DNA of 56,303 bases, from positions 1-56,303 of the forward strand of contig CAIXEA010000183.1 of the NCBI GenBank assembly GCA_903918315.1. The letters run 5' to 3'. The notes beneath the pieces are model-generated. The model did not search any database. It had not been told where the DNA came from and saw nothing but the letters and a program-made list of their open reading frames with translations. This document shows positions 38,267 through 47,038 of this stretch, in pieces. Numbering within the stretch: position 1 is the stretch's first letter; each line of letters begins with the position of its first letter. This DNA comes from an uncultured Acetobacteraceae bacterium (lineage in GTDB: Bacteria; Pseudomonadota; Alphaproteobacteria; Acetobacterales; Acetobacteraceae). The translations under genes and the position numbers were made by a program.

Positions 38267-38294
38267 TTGACTCCGCGGTCTTACGAACTATAGT
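38267..38294 (+). promoter_or_regulatory. Sigma-70-type promoter of the alpha operon
   Basis: TTGACT (38267-38272), a 16-base spacer, TATAGT (38289-38294): each hexamer is one base from consensus, making this the best promoter by eye in the window. It would drive rpsM-rpsK-rpoA-rplQ independently of the upstream cluster, with a leader of about 105 bases. Confidence 0.7.
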
Positions 38295-38309
38295 CCCGCG
38301 CTCCGACGC

Positions 38310-38364
38310 GCCCCCTCGATTACGGGGGCTGTGTCGCTTGCGCATATCCCAGCCCCGATGGGGC
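38310..38364 (+). promoter_or_regulatory. Hairpins in the rpsM leader
   Basis: GCCCCC (38310-38315) pairs with GGGGGC (38324-38329) around an 8-base loop, and GCCCC-GAT-GGGGC (38352-38364) forms a second stem. They lie between the alpha promoter and rpsM. In enterobacteria a structured alpha-operon leader binds S4; rpsD is not in this operon here, so any regulator is unknown. Confidence 0.4.
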
Positions 38365-38407
38365 AAGTTTCAGGCCCGGTATCGATCGGGCGACAGGAGA
38401 GTCCAGC

Positions 38408-38785
38408 GTGGCGCGTATAGCCGGCGTGAACGTCCCGACGAACAAGCGCGTCCTGATTGGGCTGCGCTACATCTATGGCATTGGCCCGGCCAAGGCGGCG
38501 GAGATCTGCAGCAAGCTGTCGATCCCTGACGACCGCCGGGTGAACCAGCTGTCTGATGAAGAGATCCTTCACATCCGCGAGCTGATCGACCGGGAATACC
38601 GCGTTGAGGGTGATCTGCGGCGTGAAGTGTCGATGAACATCAAGCGGCTGATGGATCTGGGCTGCTACCGCGGCCTGCGCCATCGTAAGGGCCTGCCGGT
38701 TCATGGTCAGCGGACCCACACCAACGCTCGCACCCGCAAGGGCAAGGCGGTGGCGATTGCTGGCAAGAAGAAGGTGACCAAGTAA
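38408..38785 (+). CDS. rpsM: Ribosomal protein S13
   Basis: A 125-residue 30S head protein. The start codon is GTG at 38408, preceded by ACAGGAG, and gives [15 protein letters not shown], which is the family start. The helix-turn-helix-like [11 protein letters not shown] and the basic C-terminus [16 protein letters not shown], which contacts P-site tRNA, are conserved. Confidence 0.97.
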   Translation: MARIAGVNVPTNKRVLIGLRYIYGIGPAKAAEICSKLSIPDDRRVNQLSDEEILHIRELIDREYRVEGDLRREVSMNIKRLMDLGCYRGLRHRKGLPVHGQRTHTNARTRKGKAVAIAGKKKVTK

Positions 38786-38869
38786 GGCGCCCAGCGCCTT
38801 CCTTGAGCAGAGCATTTCCGCGGCGCCGGTTTTCGGCGTCGCAACGAGTTGAGAGCAGGATCAAGCATC

Positions 38870-39265
38870 ATGGCGAAACCCGCCGCCGCCGCGCGCCCCC
38901 GGCGCAAGGAACGTAAGAACATCATCGCTGGGGTCGCGCATGTCGCGGCGACCTTCAACAACACGGTGATCACCATCACGGACGCGCAGGGCAATGCCAT
39001 CGCCTGGTCGTCGGCCGGTAGCCAGGGCTTCAAGGGCAGCCGTAAGTCGACCCCGTATGCTGCTCAGGTCGCGGCGGAAGACGCCGGCCGCAAGGCCCGC
39101 GAGCACGGCATGGAGACGCTGGAAATCGAAGTCAGCGGCCCGGGTTCGGGGCGTGAGAGCGCGCTGCGTGCGCTTCAGGCCGTCGGGTTCCAGGTGTCCG
39201 CGATCCGTGACATGACGCCGATCCCGCATAACGGGTGCCGTCCGCGCAAGCGCCGTCGCGTCTGA
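38870..39265 (+). CDS. rpsK: Ribosomal protein S11
   Basis: A 131-residue protein of the platform. [21 protein letters not shown] and [20 protein letters not shown] are followed by the invariant end [18 protein letters not shown]. The ATG at 38870 fits the family. It lies 84 bases after rpsM and 101 before rpoA. Confidence 0.98.
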   Translation: MAKPAAAARPRRKERKNIIAGVAHVAATFNNTVITITDAQGNAIAWSSAGSQGFKGSRKSTPYAAQVAAEDAGRKAREHGMETLEIEVSGPGSGRESALRALQAVGFQVSAIRDMTPIPHNGCRPRKRRRV

Positions 39266-39271
39266 GTTTTT

Positions 39272-39300
39272 CCCCGCCCAGCCGAGTGTATGGGGCGGGG
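39272..39300 (+). promoter_or_regulatory. Hairpin between rpsK and rpoA
   Basis: CCCCGCCC (39272-39279) pairs perfectly with GGGCGGGG (39293-39300) around a 13-base loop. The T-run GTTTTT is before the stem on the plus strand, so this is not a terminator in the direction of transcription. It may set the ratio of rpoA to rpsK expression. The remainder of the 101-base gap has no obvious promoter. Confidence 0.4.
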
Positions 39301-39366
39301 GCTGGCTACACCACCGTCCACCGGACTTCAGCCGCACCTGATGCGGTTCGAAAGGTTTGTAGGAAT

Positions 39367-40398
39367 ATGAGGCAGAGCGCCGTCATTCAGAGAAACTGGC
39401 AATCTCTGATCAAGCCGGAAAAGCTCGAAGTCGAGCCCGGCGCCGACCCGTCCAAGATCGCAACGATCGTAGCCGAACCGCTGGAACGCGGCTTTGGCAT
39501 GACCCTCGGCAACGCGATTCGCCGCATTCTGCTGTCCTCGCTGCAAGGCGCGGCGGTGACCGCGGTGCAGATCGACGGCGTGTTGCACGAGTTCAGCTCC
39601 ATCCCCGGCGTGCGGGAAGATGTCACGGACATCGTCCTGAACATCAAGCAGCTCGCGCTGCGGATGCACGGCGAAGGTCCGAAGCGCATGACCCTGACCG
39701 CGACCGGTCCGGGGGAAGTGCGTGCCGGTCAGATTCAGGCCGGGCACGACATCGATATCATGAACCCGGATCTGGTCATCTGCACCCTCGATGACGGGGT
39801 GAAGCTGGGCATGGAATTCACGGTCAACCTGGGCAAGGGCTACCAGCCGTCCAGCGTCAACCGTCCGGAAGACGCGCCGATCGGTCTGATCCCCATCGAT
39901 AGCATCTATTCGCCGGTGCGCCGCGTGTCCTACCGCGTTGATCCGACCCGCGTGGGCCAGGTGACCGACTATGACAAGCTGTTGCTGACGGTGGAAACCA
40001 ACGGGGCTGTCACGCCGGAAGACGCGGTGGCCCTCGCTGCCCGCATTCTGCAGGATCAGCTCCAGCTGTTCATCAACTTCGATGAACCGCAGGCCGCCCG
40101 GGTGGAAGAAGTGCAGGATGATCTGCCGTTCAACCGGAACCTGCTGCGCAAGGTCGATGAGTTGGAACTGTCGGTTCGTAGCGCGAATTGCCTGAAGAAC
40201 GACAACATCGTTTACATCGGCGATCTCGTGCAAAAGAGCGAGCAGGAGATGCTGCGGACGCCGAATTTCGGCCGCAAGTCTCTGAACGAGATCAAAGAAG
40301 TGCTGACCTCCATGGGTCTCTCGCTCGGTATGACCGTGTCGGGCTGGCCGCCGGAGAATATCGAGGATATGGCGAAGCGGCTCGAAGAGCCGTTTTGA
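39367..40398 (+). CDS. rpoA: RNA polymerase alpha subunit
   Basis: A 343-residue protein. The N-terminal assembly domain runs to about 235, with [22 protein letters not shown] near 38-59 (the family motif that binds beta). A linker and the C-terminal domain (about 255-330) follow, with [23 protein letters not shown] and [12 protein letters not shown] for UP-element and activator contacts. Length and order are normal. Confidence 0.98.
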   Translation: MRQSAVIQRNWQSLIKPEKLEVEPGADPSKIATIVAEPLERGFGMTLGNAIRRILLSSLQGAAVTAVQIDGVLHEFSSIPGVREDVTDIVLNIKQLALRMHGEGPKRMTLTATGPGEVRAGQIQAGHDIDIMNPDLVICTLDDGVKLGMEFTVNLGKGYQPSSVNRPEDAPIGLIPIDSIYSPVRRVSYRVDPTRVGQVTDYDKLLLTVETNGAVTPEDAVALAARILQDQLQLFINFDEPQAARVEEVQDDLPFNRNLLRKVDELELSVRSANCLKNDNIVYIGDLVQKSEQEMLRTPNFGRKSLNEIKEVLTSMGLSLGMTVSGWPPENIEDMAKRLEEPF

Positions 40399-40446
40399 GC
40401 CGGGCTTAACTGAAACCGCGCCCAAGGCGCGATAGGGACTAAAGCA

Positions 40447-40875
40447 ATGCGTCACGGAGTTGCCGGCCGGAAGCTCGGCGTTACCTCGACCCACCGCATC
40501 GCCATGTTTCGCAACATGGCACATGCGTTGATCAAGCATGAGCAGATCACCACCACCCTGCCCAAGGCCAAGGAATTGCGCCCGGTCGCGGAAAAGCTGA
40601 TCACGCTCGGCAAGAAAGGCGGCCTCGCCAATCGCCGGCTCGCTTACGCCGAACTGCGTGACGACGTCATCGTGAGCAAGCTCTTCGGGACCCTCGCGGA
40701 ACGCTACAACAGCCGCTCCGGCGGGTATTGCCGCGTGCTGAAGGCTGGCGTCCGCTACGGTGATGCCGCCGACATGGCCGTGATCGAACTGGTCGATCGT
40801 GACGTCAATGCCAAGGGCCTCGATAGCGGTCCCGTGCAGGCGCGCGCGGAAGAAGAGGACGCGATGGAAGAGTAA
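40447..40875 (+). CDS. rplQ: Ribosomal protein L17
   Basis: A 142-residue protein at the tunnel exit. [24 protein letters not shown] start, the [23 protein letters not shown] core and [28 protein letters not shown]-terminal acidic tail (EEEDAMEE) is longer than in E. coli. It is the last gene of the supercluster and is followed by a terminator. Confidence 0.97.
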   Translation: MRHGVAGRKLGVTSTHRIAMFRNMAHALIKHEQITTTLPKAKELRPVAEKLITLGKKGGLANRRLAYAELRDDVIVSKLFGTLAERYNSRSGGYCRVLKAGVRYGDAADMAVIELVDRDVNAKGLDSGPVQARAEEEDAMEE

Positions 40876-40902
40876 TCTTCCGATCCGACGCCATTGAAAA
40901 TG

Positions 40903-40928
40903 GGGCGGGAGCAATCCCGCCCTTTTTT
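40903..40928 (+). terminator. Intrinsic terminator of the alpha operon
   Basis: GGGCGGGA (40903-40910), loop GCAA, TCCCGCCC (40915-40922), then six T residues (40923-40928). A perfect 8-bp GC stem with a stable tetraloop and U-tract, 27 bases after the rplQ stop. It closes the ribosomal supercluster. Confidence 0.9.
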
Positions 40929-40989
40929 GTGCCTCTTGCCCCGACGCCCAACCGGCGCGATCCTTCTTGTATCCAAGGAGGAAACACAC

Positions 40990-41928
40990 ATGACAGTCTT
41001 CGTAATCGGCGGGACCGGATTTATCGGCACGCGGGTCATTCCCTTGCTCGTGGCGCGCGGGGAGGCCGTGGTTTGCATGGACATCAACCCGCACACCGCC
41101 AATTTCTCGGCCTTCGGCGACAAGGTCCGGGTGGTACGGGGCGATGTGACCCAGTTCGATGATGTCATCAATCAGATGCAGGCGTCCAAGGCCGATAAGG
41201 TGATGAACCTGTCGTACAACCTGGGCGCGGAATTGCCGCCGCATCTGGCGACCAAGCTGAACATCGTCGGCATGGATAATTGCTTCGAAGCCGCCCGCAT
41301 TCTGGGCGTCAGGCACACCGTCTATGCCAGCTCACTCGCCGTGAACGGCCAGCAGAAGCATTTCGGCGATCGTCTGGTGACGGAGGACGATTTGCACCGG
41401 GGCGACTACCAGTACGCGATGCACAAATCGTTCAATGAATGGCAGGCCAAGGACTATGTCGCCAAGCACGGCATGACCATCACCGGCATCCGCCCGGCCA
41501 ATGTCACCGGCCCGGACAAAGTCCGCGGCTCGGTCGATCACGTCAACATCGTCACGCGCCCGGCTCGAGGGGAGGCGGTGTCCTTCCCCTTCGCGGATGC
41601 CATGCGCTGCCCGATCCATGTCGATGACATCGCGGAGGTTTTCACCCGCGTGGTCATGACCGACAAGCCGAAGCACCAGATCTACAGCTCCGGCGGCGCG
41701 GTCGTCAGCCTGGCGGACATCGCGGCGATCGTACGGTCCTATCTTCCGGATGCGCGGATCACGTTTGAGAAGGAAACCGGCGGCAAGGAAAGCTCCGGCA
41801 ACTATCTGATCGATAATTCCCGCCTGGTGAGCGAGTTCGGCGTCCAATATCGGCCCTACCGGGAGCGGGTGCTGCAAATCATCAACGCTGTGCGGGCTGA
41901 ACAGGGACTTCCCGCTATCGTTGGGTAA
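40990..41928 (+). CDS. NAD-dependent epimerase/dehydratase (extended SDR)
   Basis: A 312-residue protein, ATG at 40990 with AAGGAGG 8 bases upstream. The Rossmann motif GGTGFIG is at 6-12, an aspartate at about 32 (MDINP) favours NAD, and the active site has S near 116-117 (YASSLAV) and YAMHK (Y and K) near 143-147. Members act on nucleotide sugars, or on hydroxysteroids and similar. It lies alone after the ribosomal terminator; the following binding-protein gene may be co-transcribed. Substrate unknown. Confidence 0.85.
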   Translation: MTVFVIGGTGFIGTRVIPLLVARGEAVVCMDINPHTANFSAFGDKVRVVRGDVTQFDDVINQMQASKADKVMNLSYNLGAELPPHLATKLNIVGMDNCFEAARILGVRHTVYASSLAVNGQQKHFGDRLVTEDDLHRGDYQYAMHKSFNEWQAKDYVAKHGMTITGIRPANVTGPDKVRGSVDHVNIVTRPARGEAVSFPFADAMRCPIHVDDIAEVFTRVVMTDKPKHQIYSSGGAVVSLADIAAIVRSYLPDARITFEKETGGKESSGNYLIDNSRLVSEFGVQYRPYRERVLQIINAVRAEQGLPAIVG

Positions 41929-41944
41929 TGTGCGTGTTACAGTC

Positions 41945-41966
41945 TCCCTGGTTCCACCCCCAGGGA
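41945..41966 (+). repeat. Small inverted repeat before the family 3 binding-protein gene
   Basis: TCCCTGG (41945-41951) and CCAGGGA (41960-41966) form a perfect 7-bp stem with an 8-base loop in the 48-base gap. The role is unknown; it ends 10 bases before the start codon, so it could mask the ribosome site. Confidence 0.35.
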
Positions 41967-41976
41967 TACTCCCGCG

Positions 41977-42990
41977 ATGAAGCGCCTGTTTGCGTTCGGA
42001 TTGACCATCTTAATCAGCATCGGTTCGGCTCAAGCTGGGACGCTGGAGACTGTGCGCCAGAAAGGCACCATCTCCTGTGGGGTGAATGTGGGTCTGGGCG
42101 GGTTCTCGATGCCCGACAGCAAGGGGGTGTGGAAGGGGCTCGACGTCGATGCCTGCCGCGCCGTCGCGGCGGCGGTGTTCGGGGACGCGGAGAAGGTGCG
42201 CTATGTTCCGACGACCGGCACCAGCCGGTTCGCGGCGTTGCAGTCCGGTGAGATCGATATTCTGGCGCGCAACACGACGTTTACGTTCGTGCGCGATGCC
42301 ACCATCGGACTGCGGATGGTGCTGGTCAATTTCTACGACGGCCAGGGCTTCCTCGTTCGCAAGGATGCCAAGGTCGGCTCCCTGAAAGATCTGGCGGGCG
42401 GCACCATCTGCCTGCTGCAAGGCTCCACGCACGAGCTGAACCTCAGCGATTGGATGAAGCAGTATAAGACCGAGTTCAAGATCGTGCTGCTCGACACCAC
42501 GGATGTGTTGATCAAGACGATGCTGTCCGGGCGGTGTGATGCCGCGTCATCGGACAGTTCGAATCTCGCCTCGATCCGCGGCGCCGGCGTGCCCGTGCCT
42601 GACGATTTCGTCATATTGCCCGATCGCATCAGCAAGGAGCCGCTTGGCCCGATGGTCCGCCGCGGCGACGACCAGTGGTTCGATATCGTGCGGTGGTCGA
42701 TGATGGCGATGCTGGAGGCGGAGGAGGACGGTGTCACCGCCGCCAATGCGGATCAGATGCTGGCCGAAAGCACCAACCCGTCGGTGCAGCGCCTGCTTGG
42801 CAAGAGCGGCGATTTCGGCAAGCTGATGGGCCTTGATAACGCGTGGGCGTTGAACATCATCAAGCAGGTCGGGAACTACAGTGAAAGCTATGAGCGCAAT
42901 GTCGGCAAGGACAGCGGTTTGAAGCTTGATCGCGGCCCGAACGCGCTTTGGAGCAAGGGGGGGCTCATGTATCCGGTGCCCTTCCGCTAG
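41977..42990 (+). CDS. Amino acid ABC transporter solute-binding protein, family 3 (AapJ-like)
   Basis: A 337-residue periplasmic protein. A signal peptide covers residues 1-20 (KRLFAFGLTILISIGSAQA). The core begins TLETVRQKGTISCGVNVGL, with FSMPDSKGVWKGLDVDACRAVAAAVFGD, the AapJ/GltI general amino acid receptor type. The usual aapQMP permease and ATPase genes are absent, so it is an orphan here. The TAG stop codon is the first three bases of a 62-bp-period repeat array. Confidence 0.9.
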   Translation: MKRLFAFGLTILISIGSAQAGTLETVRQKGTISCGVNVGLGGFSMPDSKGVWKGLDVDACRAVAAAVFGDAEKVRYVPTTGTSRFAALQSGEIDILARNTTFTFVRDATIGLRMVLVNFYDGQGFLVRKDAKVGSLKDLAGGTICLLQGSTHELNLSDWMKQYKTEFKIVLLDTTDVLIKTMLSGRCDAASSDSSNLASIRGAGVPVPDDFVILPDRISKEPLGPMVRRGDDQWFDIVRWSMMAMLEAEEDGVTAANADQMLAESTNPSVQRLLGKSGDFGKLMGLDNAWALNIIKQVGNYSESYERNVGKDSGLKLDRGPNALWSKGGLMYPVPFR

Positions 42991-43155
42991 AGCGTGATCG
43001 GCGGAGGTGGAATCACCGGAGCCGTGAATCACGCGAGCAAACATTCGGTTAGAGCGTGATCGGCGGAGGTGGAATCACCGGAGCCGCGAATCACGCGATC
43101 AAACAATCGGTTAGAGCATGACCCTGGGTGGTCTCACCGGCGGTCTGAATCCCGC
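42988..43155. repeat. Tandem array of palindromic repeats, copies C, D and E
   Basis: Units begin TAGAGC at 42988, 43050 and 43112, an exact 62-base period. Units 1 and 2 hold a 43-nt palindrome (42992-43034 and 43054-43096) with outer stem GCGTGAT/ATCACGC and inner hairpin GGTG-GAAT-CACC. Unit 3 (43113-43155) has inner GGTG-GTCT-CACC, a right arm ATCCCGC, and a decayed left arm AGAGCAT. In reverse complement they align with the copies at 23346-23446 and share TCCGGTGATTCCACCT. Confidence 0.85.
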
Positions 43156-43224
43156 TCTCAAGGGTTTTTAACGCATTGAACGGATGACGCCGGCGGCAAG
43201 CCCGGCGCATTGAGGAAACGCCTG

Positions 43225-44499
43225 GTGAACCAACCCCGTTCCGCTGATGCACTGGTGCGGGCCAAGCCGCGCTCGCCGCTCCTGGCTCCGTTTGAGGTCC
43301 GCAGCTTCTGCTTCCAGTGGCCAGCCGACTTGCTGACCTCCTGGGCGATCGAGATGGAGTTGTTGATCCTCGGCTGGTACATCCTGGTTGAGACCGGGTC
43401 GGTCATGTTGCTGACGCTCTACGGCGCATTGCAGTATCTGGGTACGCTGATCGCGCCGATGTTCGGCCTGGCCGGGGATCGCTTCGGGCACCGCAATGTG
43501 CTCTGCGCGATGCGCGGGGTTTACACGACCCTGGCGTCCCTGATCTGCGTTCTGGCTCTGGCGCATGCTCTCAGCCCCACGGTGGTGTTTTGTATCGCGG
43601 CGGTATCCGGTCTGGTGCGCCCCTCCGACCTCGCGATGCGCAACGCCCTCGTCGCCGAGACCATGCCAGCCGATCGGCTGATGGCGGCGATGGGGGTGGC
43701 GCGGACGACATCGGACTCGGCGCGGGTTGTGGGGTCCCTCGCCGGCGCCGGGCTTTTCGCGCTGTTGGGCATGGGCTGGGCCTATCTGGTGGTGGCTTTG
43801 TTTTATGGGACGGGCCTGACCTTGACCCTCGGCGTGGGCGCGGTGCGCAGCGCGGGCGACCGTCTGGCCCGGATGTCGCTGTGGCGGGACCTGCGGGAGG
43901 GGATGCGCTTCATCGCCGACTCGCCGCAGTCACTGGCAGCGATGTGGCTGGCCTTTTTGGTGAATATGACGGCCTTCCCGATGACCAGCGGCCTGCTGCC
44001 CTATGTCGCGCGGGAGGTGTACCACATCAACCAGACCGGGCTTGGCACGCTGGTGGCCAGTTTCGCGTCCGGCGCCTTGATCGGGTCCCTGGTCGTGAGC
44101 ATGGCCGGGCGGCGGTTGCAGCCGGCGCGGATGATGATGATCTTCGCCATGATCTGGTACGTGCTGGTCTTCGCCTTCGTCTGGATGCCCAACCCGATTT
44201 TGGGGCGGGTGATGCTGGTGGCGGCCGGATTCGCGCAAAGCCTGTCGATGGTGCCGATGGCGGTGATGTTGCTGCACAATGCGGGCGTGAAGTTCCGCGG
44301 CCGGGTGATGGGCGTGCGCATGCTGGCGATTTACGGGCTGCCGTTGGGGTTGCTGGGCGCGGGCTGGCTGATCGAGCATGTCGGCTTTGTCGCGATGGCG
44401 TCCGGCTATTGCCTCATTGGCCTGCTCGCCACGGTGTGGATCGGCTTGCGCTGGCACGCCGCGCTATGGCCCGCGACCGCACCGGCCAACGCCCGCTGA
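43225..44499 (+). CDS. MFS transporter (EntS/MFS_3-like exporter)
   Basis: A 424-residue protein with about twelve membrane helices, taken from GTG 43225 because GAGG lies 9 bases upstream; a TTG at 43210 is an alternative. The region LAGDRFGHRNVLCAMRGV near 80-100 is the loop 2-3 MFS signature, and AETMPADRLMAAMGVARTTSDSARVVG is typical of the DHA3/MFS_3 group that exports enterobactin or macrolides. Substrate unknown; no regulator is adjacent. It sits after the repeat array and is convergent with ftsK. Confidence 0.85.
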   Translation: MNQPRSADALVRAKPRSPLLAPFEVRSFCFQWPADLLTSWAIEMELLILGWYILVETGSVMLLTLYGALQYLGTLIAPMFGLAGDRFGHRNVLCAMRGVYTTLASLICVLALAHALSPTVVFCIAAVSGLVRPSDLAMRNALVAETMPADRLMAAMGVARTTSDSARVVGSLAGAGLFALLGMGWAYLVVALFYGTGLTLTLGVGAVRSAGDRLARMSLWRDLREGMRFIADSPQSLAAMWLAFLVNMTAFPMTSGLLPYVAREVYHINQTGLGTLVASFASGALIGSLVVSMAGRRLQPARMMMIFAMIWYVLVFAFVWMPNPILGRVMLVAAGFAQSLSMVPMAVMLLHNAGVKFRGRVMGVRMLAIYGLPLGLLGAGWLIEHVGFVAMASGYCLIGLLATVWIGLRWHAALWPATAPANAR

Positions 44500-44513
44500 C
44501 AGGTGGGGCCTGA

Positions 44514-46952
44514 TTAATCCTCATCCACCGTCCGTCGGACCAGGATCTCGCGCTTTCCGGATACACCCGGCGCGGTGATGATCCCCTCCCGCTCCATTTG
44601 ATCGATAAGGTCCGCGGCGCGGTTGTAGCCGATGCGCAGCTGGCGTTGGATGTAGGACGTCGACACTTTGCCGTCCCGCGCCACGATGGCCACTGCCTGG
44701 TCGAACAGGCCTTTCTCGCCTTCACTGGCATCGGCGATGCTGCCGGGCATGGTGTCGCCTTCGACGGCCTCGGTCACCTCCTCGACATAGGCGGGCGCCC
44801 CTTGGGCGCGGAGGAAGGCCACCACTTTCTCGACCTCTTCATCCGTCACGAAGGGTCCATGCACGCGGGTGATGCGCCCACCGCCCTGCATGAACAGCAT
44901 GTCGCCCATCCCGAGGAGCTGCTCCGCCCCTTGCTCGCCCAGGATGGTGCGGCTGTCGAATTTGGAGATCACCTGGAAGCTGATACGGGTGGGGAAGTTG
45001 GCTTTGATGGTGCCGGTGATGACGTCGACGGACGGGCGCTGGGTGGCCATGATCACATGGATGCCGGCCGCGCGCGCCATCTGTGCCAGACGCTGCACCG
45101 CCTGCTCGATCTCCTTCCCCGCCACCATCATCAGATCCGCCATCTCGTCCACAACGACGACGATGAAGGGCAGGGCTTCCAGCGCCAGGGGCTGGTCCTC
45201 GAACGTGGGGGTGCCGGTGTCGGGGTCGAATCCCGTCTGCACGCGGCGGGTCACCACTTCGCCCTTGGCGCGGGCCTCGGTCACGCGGTCGTTGTAGCCG
45301 CCGATATTGCGCACGCCCAGCTGGCTCATGGCGCGGTAGCGGCGTTCCATCTCCCGCACCGTCCATTTCAGGGCGGTCACGGCCTTGGCGGGTTCGGTGA
45401 CGACGGGGGCCATCAGATGCGGGATGCCCTCGTAAATCGAGAGTTCCAGCATTTTCGGATCGATCAGGATCAGGCGGCACTGGTCCGGCGACAGCCGGTA
45501 CAGCAGCGACAGGATCATGGCGTTGACGCCGACGGATTTGCCCGATCCGGTGGTGCCGGCGATCATCAGATGCGGCATGCGCGACAGATCGGTGACCACG
45601 GATGTGCCAGCGATGTCCTTGCCCAGGGCCAGAATCATGCGGCCGGAGGCCTTCTGAACTTCCTCACTCGACAGGATTTCGCTGAGGTACACCGTCTCCC
45701 GCCGGGCGTTCGGGACCTCGATGCCGATACGGTTGCGGCCCGGCACGGTGGCAATGCGCACCGCCGTGACCGACAGGCTGCGGGCGACGTCATCGGCCAG
45801 GCCAATGACCCGGTTGCTGCGGATGCCGGGTGCGGGTTCCAACTCATAGAGCGTCACCACCGGGCCCGGCCGGATTTCCAGAATGCTGCCTTGTACCCCG
45901 TAATCGGACAGGACGGTTTCCAGCAGGCGGGCGTTGGCCTGCAACGACTCCTCACTGGGGCCGGCGACCTGACGGGCCGGCGGCGGGGTCAGCAGATCGA
46001 GCGGCGGCGCCCGCCAGCCGGTTTCCGGCAAAGGCAGGGAGGATTGCACCGCGGGCAATGGCTTGGATATGGCGCGTGGCCGCACTTTCGGGCCAGGCTT
46101 CGCGTCGTCCACCACCGTCACCCGTTCCGCCGGCTCATCCAGCTCGGTGACCGGCGGGGGCAGCGGCCCGCTGCCGACTCGGGGGGAAATCGGGACCGGA
46201 CGCTCTTTGGCCGGCGATGGCGGCATGGGCTCGGTGCGATCGACGAGGTTGGTCAACCAGGCCGAGGCGCCAACCCGGCTGGCGCCGCGGGCGATCGAGC
46301 CGGCGGCATCCCGCCCGCCCGTGACGCCGCGCCGTGCGGCCGAGGCAGTGGCCCGTCCAGCCGCTTTCCATTCGGTTGTCGACAGGCCGAAGGCCAGGAT
46401 GACCATGCAGATGGCGACGGCGGCGCCGACAACCCAGGTGGTTCCGGCGCCCATCGGGCCAAACGCATCCTGCGCTGCCATCAGCGCGGGTTTGGACAGC
46501 AGTTGCCCGATCGCCCCGCCTAGGCCCGAGGTCGTGGGCCAGGTCAGCGACTGCACCGAAGGAATGCCGGACAGCACGGTTGCGAACAGGGGCATAGCGG
46601 TGAGCAGGGCCGCCAGCCGGGCCGCCAGACTGCCGATGCCGCGGTGCGACCAGATTCGCCATGCCCAGGCCAGCATGGCGAGCCCGGGCAGGATACCGGC
46701 CATGCCAAACCCTTGCAGCAGCACGTCGGCCACCGTCGCGCCACCCAGTCCGGCCCAGTTGCTGGCCCGGCGCAGGGTCGCGGTATTCAGGGACGGATCG
46801 AGCGGGTCGTAGGAATATAACGCGATCAACACCGTGAGGCCGACAAGCGCCAGGATCAGACCACCGACCTCCGCACCGCGGCGGCTGAAAAACGCCTTGA
46901 TCGCGGGGGAGGCAATGCCTTGAGCCTCCGCGGTTTGAATTCGGCTGGCCAT
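44514..46952 (-). CDS. ftsK: DNA translocase FtsK
   Basis: An 812-residue septal DNA motor. The N-terminal domain, about 1-190, has four membrane helices; a proline-rich linker covers about 195-330, shorter than in E. coli. The motor has Walker A GTTGSGKSVGVNAM at about 470 and Walker B IVVVVDEMADLMM at about 590. The C-terminal gamma winged helix (STSYIQRQLRIGYNRAADLIDQME) reads KOPS-type sequences. It clears chromosome termini through the septum and activates XerCD. A 10-bp dyad lies just upstream of the start. Confidence 0.96.
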   Translation of the reverse strand: MASRIQTAEAQGIASPAIKAFFSRRGAEVGGLILALVGLTVLIALYSYDPLDPSLNTATLRRASNWAGLGGATVADVLLQGFGMAGILPGLAMLAWAWRIWSHRGIGSLAARLAALLTAMPLFATVLSGIPSVQSLTWPTTSGLGGAIGQLLSKPALMAAQDAFGPMGAGTTWVVGAAVAICMVILAFGLSTTEWKAAGRATASAARRGVTGGRDAAGSIARGASRVGASAWLTNLVDRTEPMPPSPAKERPVPISPRVGSGPLPPPVTELDEPAERVTVVDDAKPGPKVRPRAISKPLPAVQSSLPLPETGWRAPPLDLLTPPPARQVAGPSEESLQANARLLETVLSDYGVQGSILEIRPGPVVTLYELEPAPGIRSNRVIGLADDVARSLSVTAVRIATVPGRNRIGIEVPNARRETVYLSEILSSEEVQKASGRMILALGKDIAGTSVVTDLSRMPHLMIAGTTGSGKSVGVNAMILSLLYRLSPDQCRLILIDPKMLELSIYEGIPHLMAPVVTEPAKAVTALKWTVREMERRYRAMSQLGVRNIGGYNDRVTEARAKGEVVTRRVQTGFDPDTGTPTFEDQPLALEALPFIVVVVDEMADLMMVAGKEIEQAVQRLAQMARAAGIHVIMATQRPSVDVITGTIKANFPTRISFQVISKFDSRTILGEQGAEQLLGMGDMLFMQGGGRITRVHGPFVTDEEVEKVVAFLRAQGAPAYVEEVTEAVEGDTMPGSIADASEGEKGLFDQAVAIVARDGKVSTSYIQRQLRIGYNRAADLIDQMEREGIITAPGVSGKREILVRRTVDED

Positions 46953-46965
46953 TCTGGGGTTCCCT

Positions 46966-46991
46966 GCTCACGCTGATCTTCCAGCGTGAGC
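46966..46991 (-). promoter_or_regulatory. 10-bp dyad in the ftsK leader
   Basis: GCTCACGCTG (46966-46975) and CAGCGTGAGC (46982-46991) are perfect complements around six bases. The dyad ends 14 bases before the ftsK start and next to its AGGGA ribosome site, so it could act as an operator or as an RNA switch. It could also be the 3' hairpin of amt, which is read in the same direction and ends at 47039. No T-run is present. Confidence 0.45.
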
Positions 46992-47038
46992 GGAACTATA
47001 CCCCCGAAGTCACTGATAAATGAAGTGCTATCGGAGCG

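Noticed and set aside
39328-41316. A 660-residue minus-strand open frame across rpoA, rplQ and the epimerase.
   Set aside because: It crosses three well-supported genes and a terminator, and shows no protein-family motif.
23346-43155. The palindromic repeats as a CRISPR array.
   Set aside because: Two or three units only, the spacers are short and alike rather than unique, the units are themselves palindromic, and no cas genes are present.
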